DNA from: WTJH01 sp049598145
GTDB lineage: Bacteria; Bacteroidota; Bacteroidia; Flavobacteriales; Flavobacteriaceae
Assembly: GCA_049598145.1 (NCBI GenBank)
Contig: JBMYNJ010000036.1
Coordinates: forward strand, 1-14,944
Direction: 5' to 3'
Length of the DNA: 14,944 nt
Below are positions 14,389 to 14,944 of this stretch, piece by piece. The notes under the pieces were generated by a model. It was not told where the DNA came from. It saw only the letters and a list, made by a program, of their open reading frames with translations, and did not search any database. Within the stretch, counting starts at the first letter, position 1. Every line of letters starts with the position of its first letter. Made by a program: the position numbers and the translations under genes.

Positions 14389-14944
14389 TTATTCAAGGGT
14401 CTTATTCGCCAACTGACCACAGGCTGCATCAATGTCATTTCCCCTGGAACGGCGGATTGTGACCACCACTCGGGCAGCCTCAAGCGCCTGAACATAAGCT
14501 TGGATGATTGGCTCAGAAGCTTGCTTAAATTTAGGATCCCCTATGCTGTTATATTGGATCAAATTAACTTTTGAAGGAACTCGTTGGCAAAAGGCAACTA
14601 AGGCATTAATATCTTCGGGAAGGTCATTTACTCCCTCCCAAACGACATATTCAAAAGTAATTCGCTTTTTTGTTTTCTGATACCAATATTGCATCGCTTT
14701 CAGGAGTTCATCTAATGGAAAATTTTGAGCAAATGGCATAATTGCTTTACGAACATCTTGGCGAGCCGAATGTAAGGAGACGGCTAATTGAAAACGCACC
14801 TCATCGTCTGCCATTTTTTGAATCATCTTAGGGATTCCTGATGTCGAAACTGTAATCCGCTTGGGCGACATTCCTAAAGCGTCTTGGGCAGTAATTTTAT
14901 CAATAGCCGCCAAAACATTTTTGTAGTTCATCAGGGGTTCTCCC
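14389..14944 (-). CDS. rlmN: Dual-specificity rRNA/tRNA adenine-C2 methyltransferase RlmN (C-terminal part, runs off window)
   Basis: RlmN is a radical-SAM enzyme that methylates C2 of A2503 in 23S rRNA and of A37 in several tRNAs. Only about 185 residues are present; the frame continues through the right edge, where the last bases encode the GEPL of the conserved GEP motif, so the start and the CxxxCxxC iron-sulfur cluster site lie outside the window. Visible are ITVSTSGIP, LAVSLHSARQDVR, the EYVVWEGVND segment and VNLIQYNSIGDPKF. The C-terminal RGNDIDAACGQLANK carries the cysteine that is methylated during catalysis. The family usually has RGDDIDAACGQL, so Asn replaces one Asp. It probably shares a transcript with the polyprenyl synthase 49 bp downstream. 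Confidence 0.96.
   Translation of the reverse strand, partial: GEPLMNYKNVLAAIDKITAQDALGMSPKRITVSTSGIPKMIQKMADDEVRFQLAVSLHSARQDVRKAIMPFAQNFPLDELLKAMQYWYQKTKKRITFEYVVWEGVNDLPEDINALVAFCQRVPSKVNLIQYNSIGDPKFKQASEPIIQAYVQALEAARVVVTIRRSRGNDIDAACGQLANKTLE

Noticed and set aside
14100..14462. 120-codon plus-strand frame crossing the polyprenyl synthase and rlmN junction
   Set aside because: It is antisense to both genes and has no recognisable motif or promoter.
1..14944. CRISPR arrays, tRNA or rRNA genes, insertion sequences, integrase or phage genes, defence systems
   Set aside because: No repeat-spacer pattern, RNA-gene signature, terminal inverted repeats or matching proteins were seen; the window is densely packed with core genes.

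Overview
The window is an ordinary chromosomal core region of a Bacteroidota bacterium, most likely Flavobacteriia or a close relative. The evidence is the gldB-gldC pair, the order mraZ-rsmH-ftsL-ftsI-murE-mraY-murD with a PASTA-tailed division PBP, a MraY with a lineage-type insert, a DnaG of the 'MISKTTID' type without zinc ligands, and promoter -7 elements matching the Bacteroidota consensus TAnnTTTG. MurE carries the DNPR motif of meso-diaminopimelate ligases, so the wall is of the DAP type. No mobile elements, CRISPR arrays, structural RNA genes, phage genes or signs of recent transfer are visible, and no stretch over 300 bases lacks a gene.

Layout from left to right. (1) Positions 1-6984, minus strand, are the head of the division and cell wall (dcw) cluster, transcribed from right to left: mraZ, rsmH, ftsL-like, ftsI, murE, mraY and the N-terminal half of murD, which runs off the left edge. 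Nearly all junctions overlap (three are ATGA), so translation is probably coupled. (2) Positions 6985-7181 are the only sizeable intergenic region. It is a divergent promoter region with a -7 element for each direction and, on the mraZ side, an array of AGTGG boxes spaced 10, 10 and 21 bp, which looks like a MraZ autorepression operator. (3) 7182-8555, plus strand: an alpha/beta hydrolase and the ribosome-assembly GTPase engB. (4) 8552-9891, minus strand: gldB (lipoprotein) and gldC. (5) 9935-11369, plus strand: nadE and a NarL-type regulator whose receiver has Glu at the phosphoacceptor position. (6) 11362-14944, minus strand: the C-terminal half of rlmN, a long-chain polyprenyl diphosphate synthase, and dnaG.

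How the genes fit together. The left half makes the lipid-linked peptidoglycan precursor (MurD, MurE, MraY) and the septal transpeptidase with its FtsL-like partner, under MraZ. The right half holds housekeeping functions: NAD synthesis, primase, quinone side chain, rRNA/tRNA methylation and ribosome assembly, plus two gliding-associated genes. Genes alternate in short divergent and convergent operons. Both convergent junctions overlap at their stop codons, leaving no room for an intergenic terminator.

I found no new multi-gene system. The items most worth a second look are the MraZ box array, the zinc-less primase, the regulator with Glu for Asp in its receiver, and the use of GTG or TTG starts by mraZ, dnaG and gldB.
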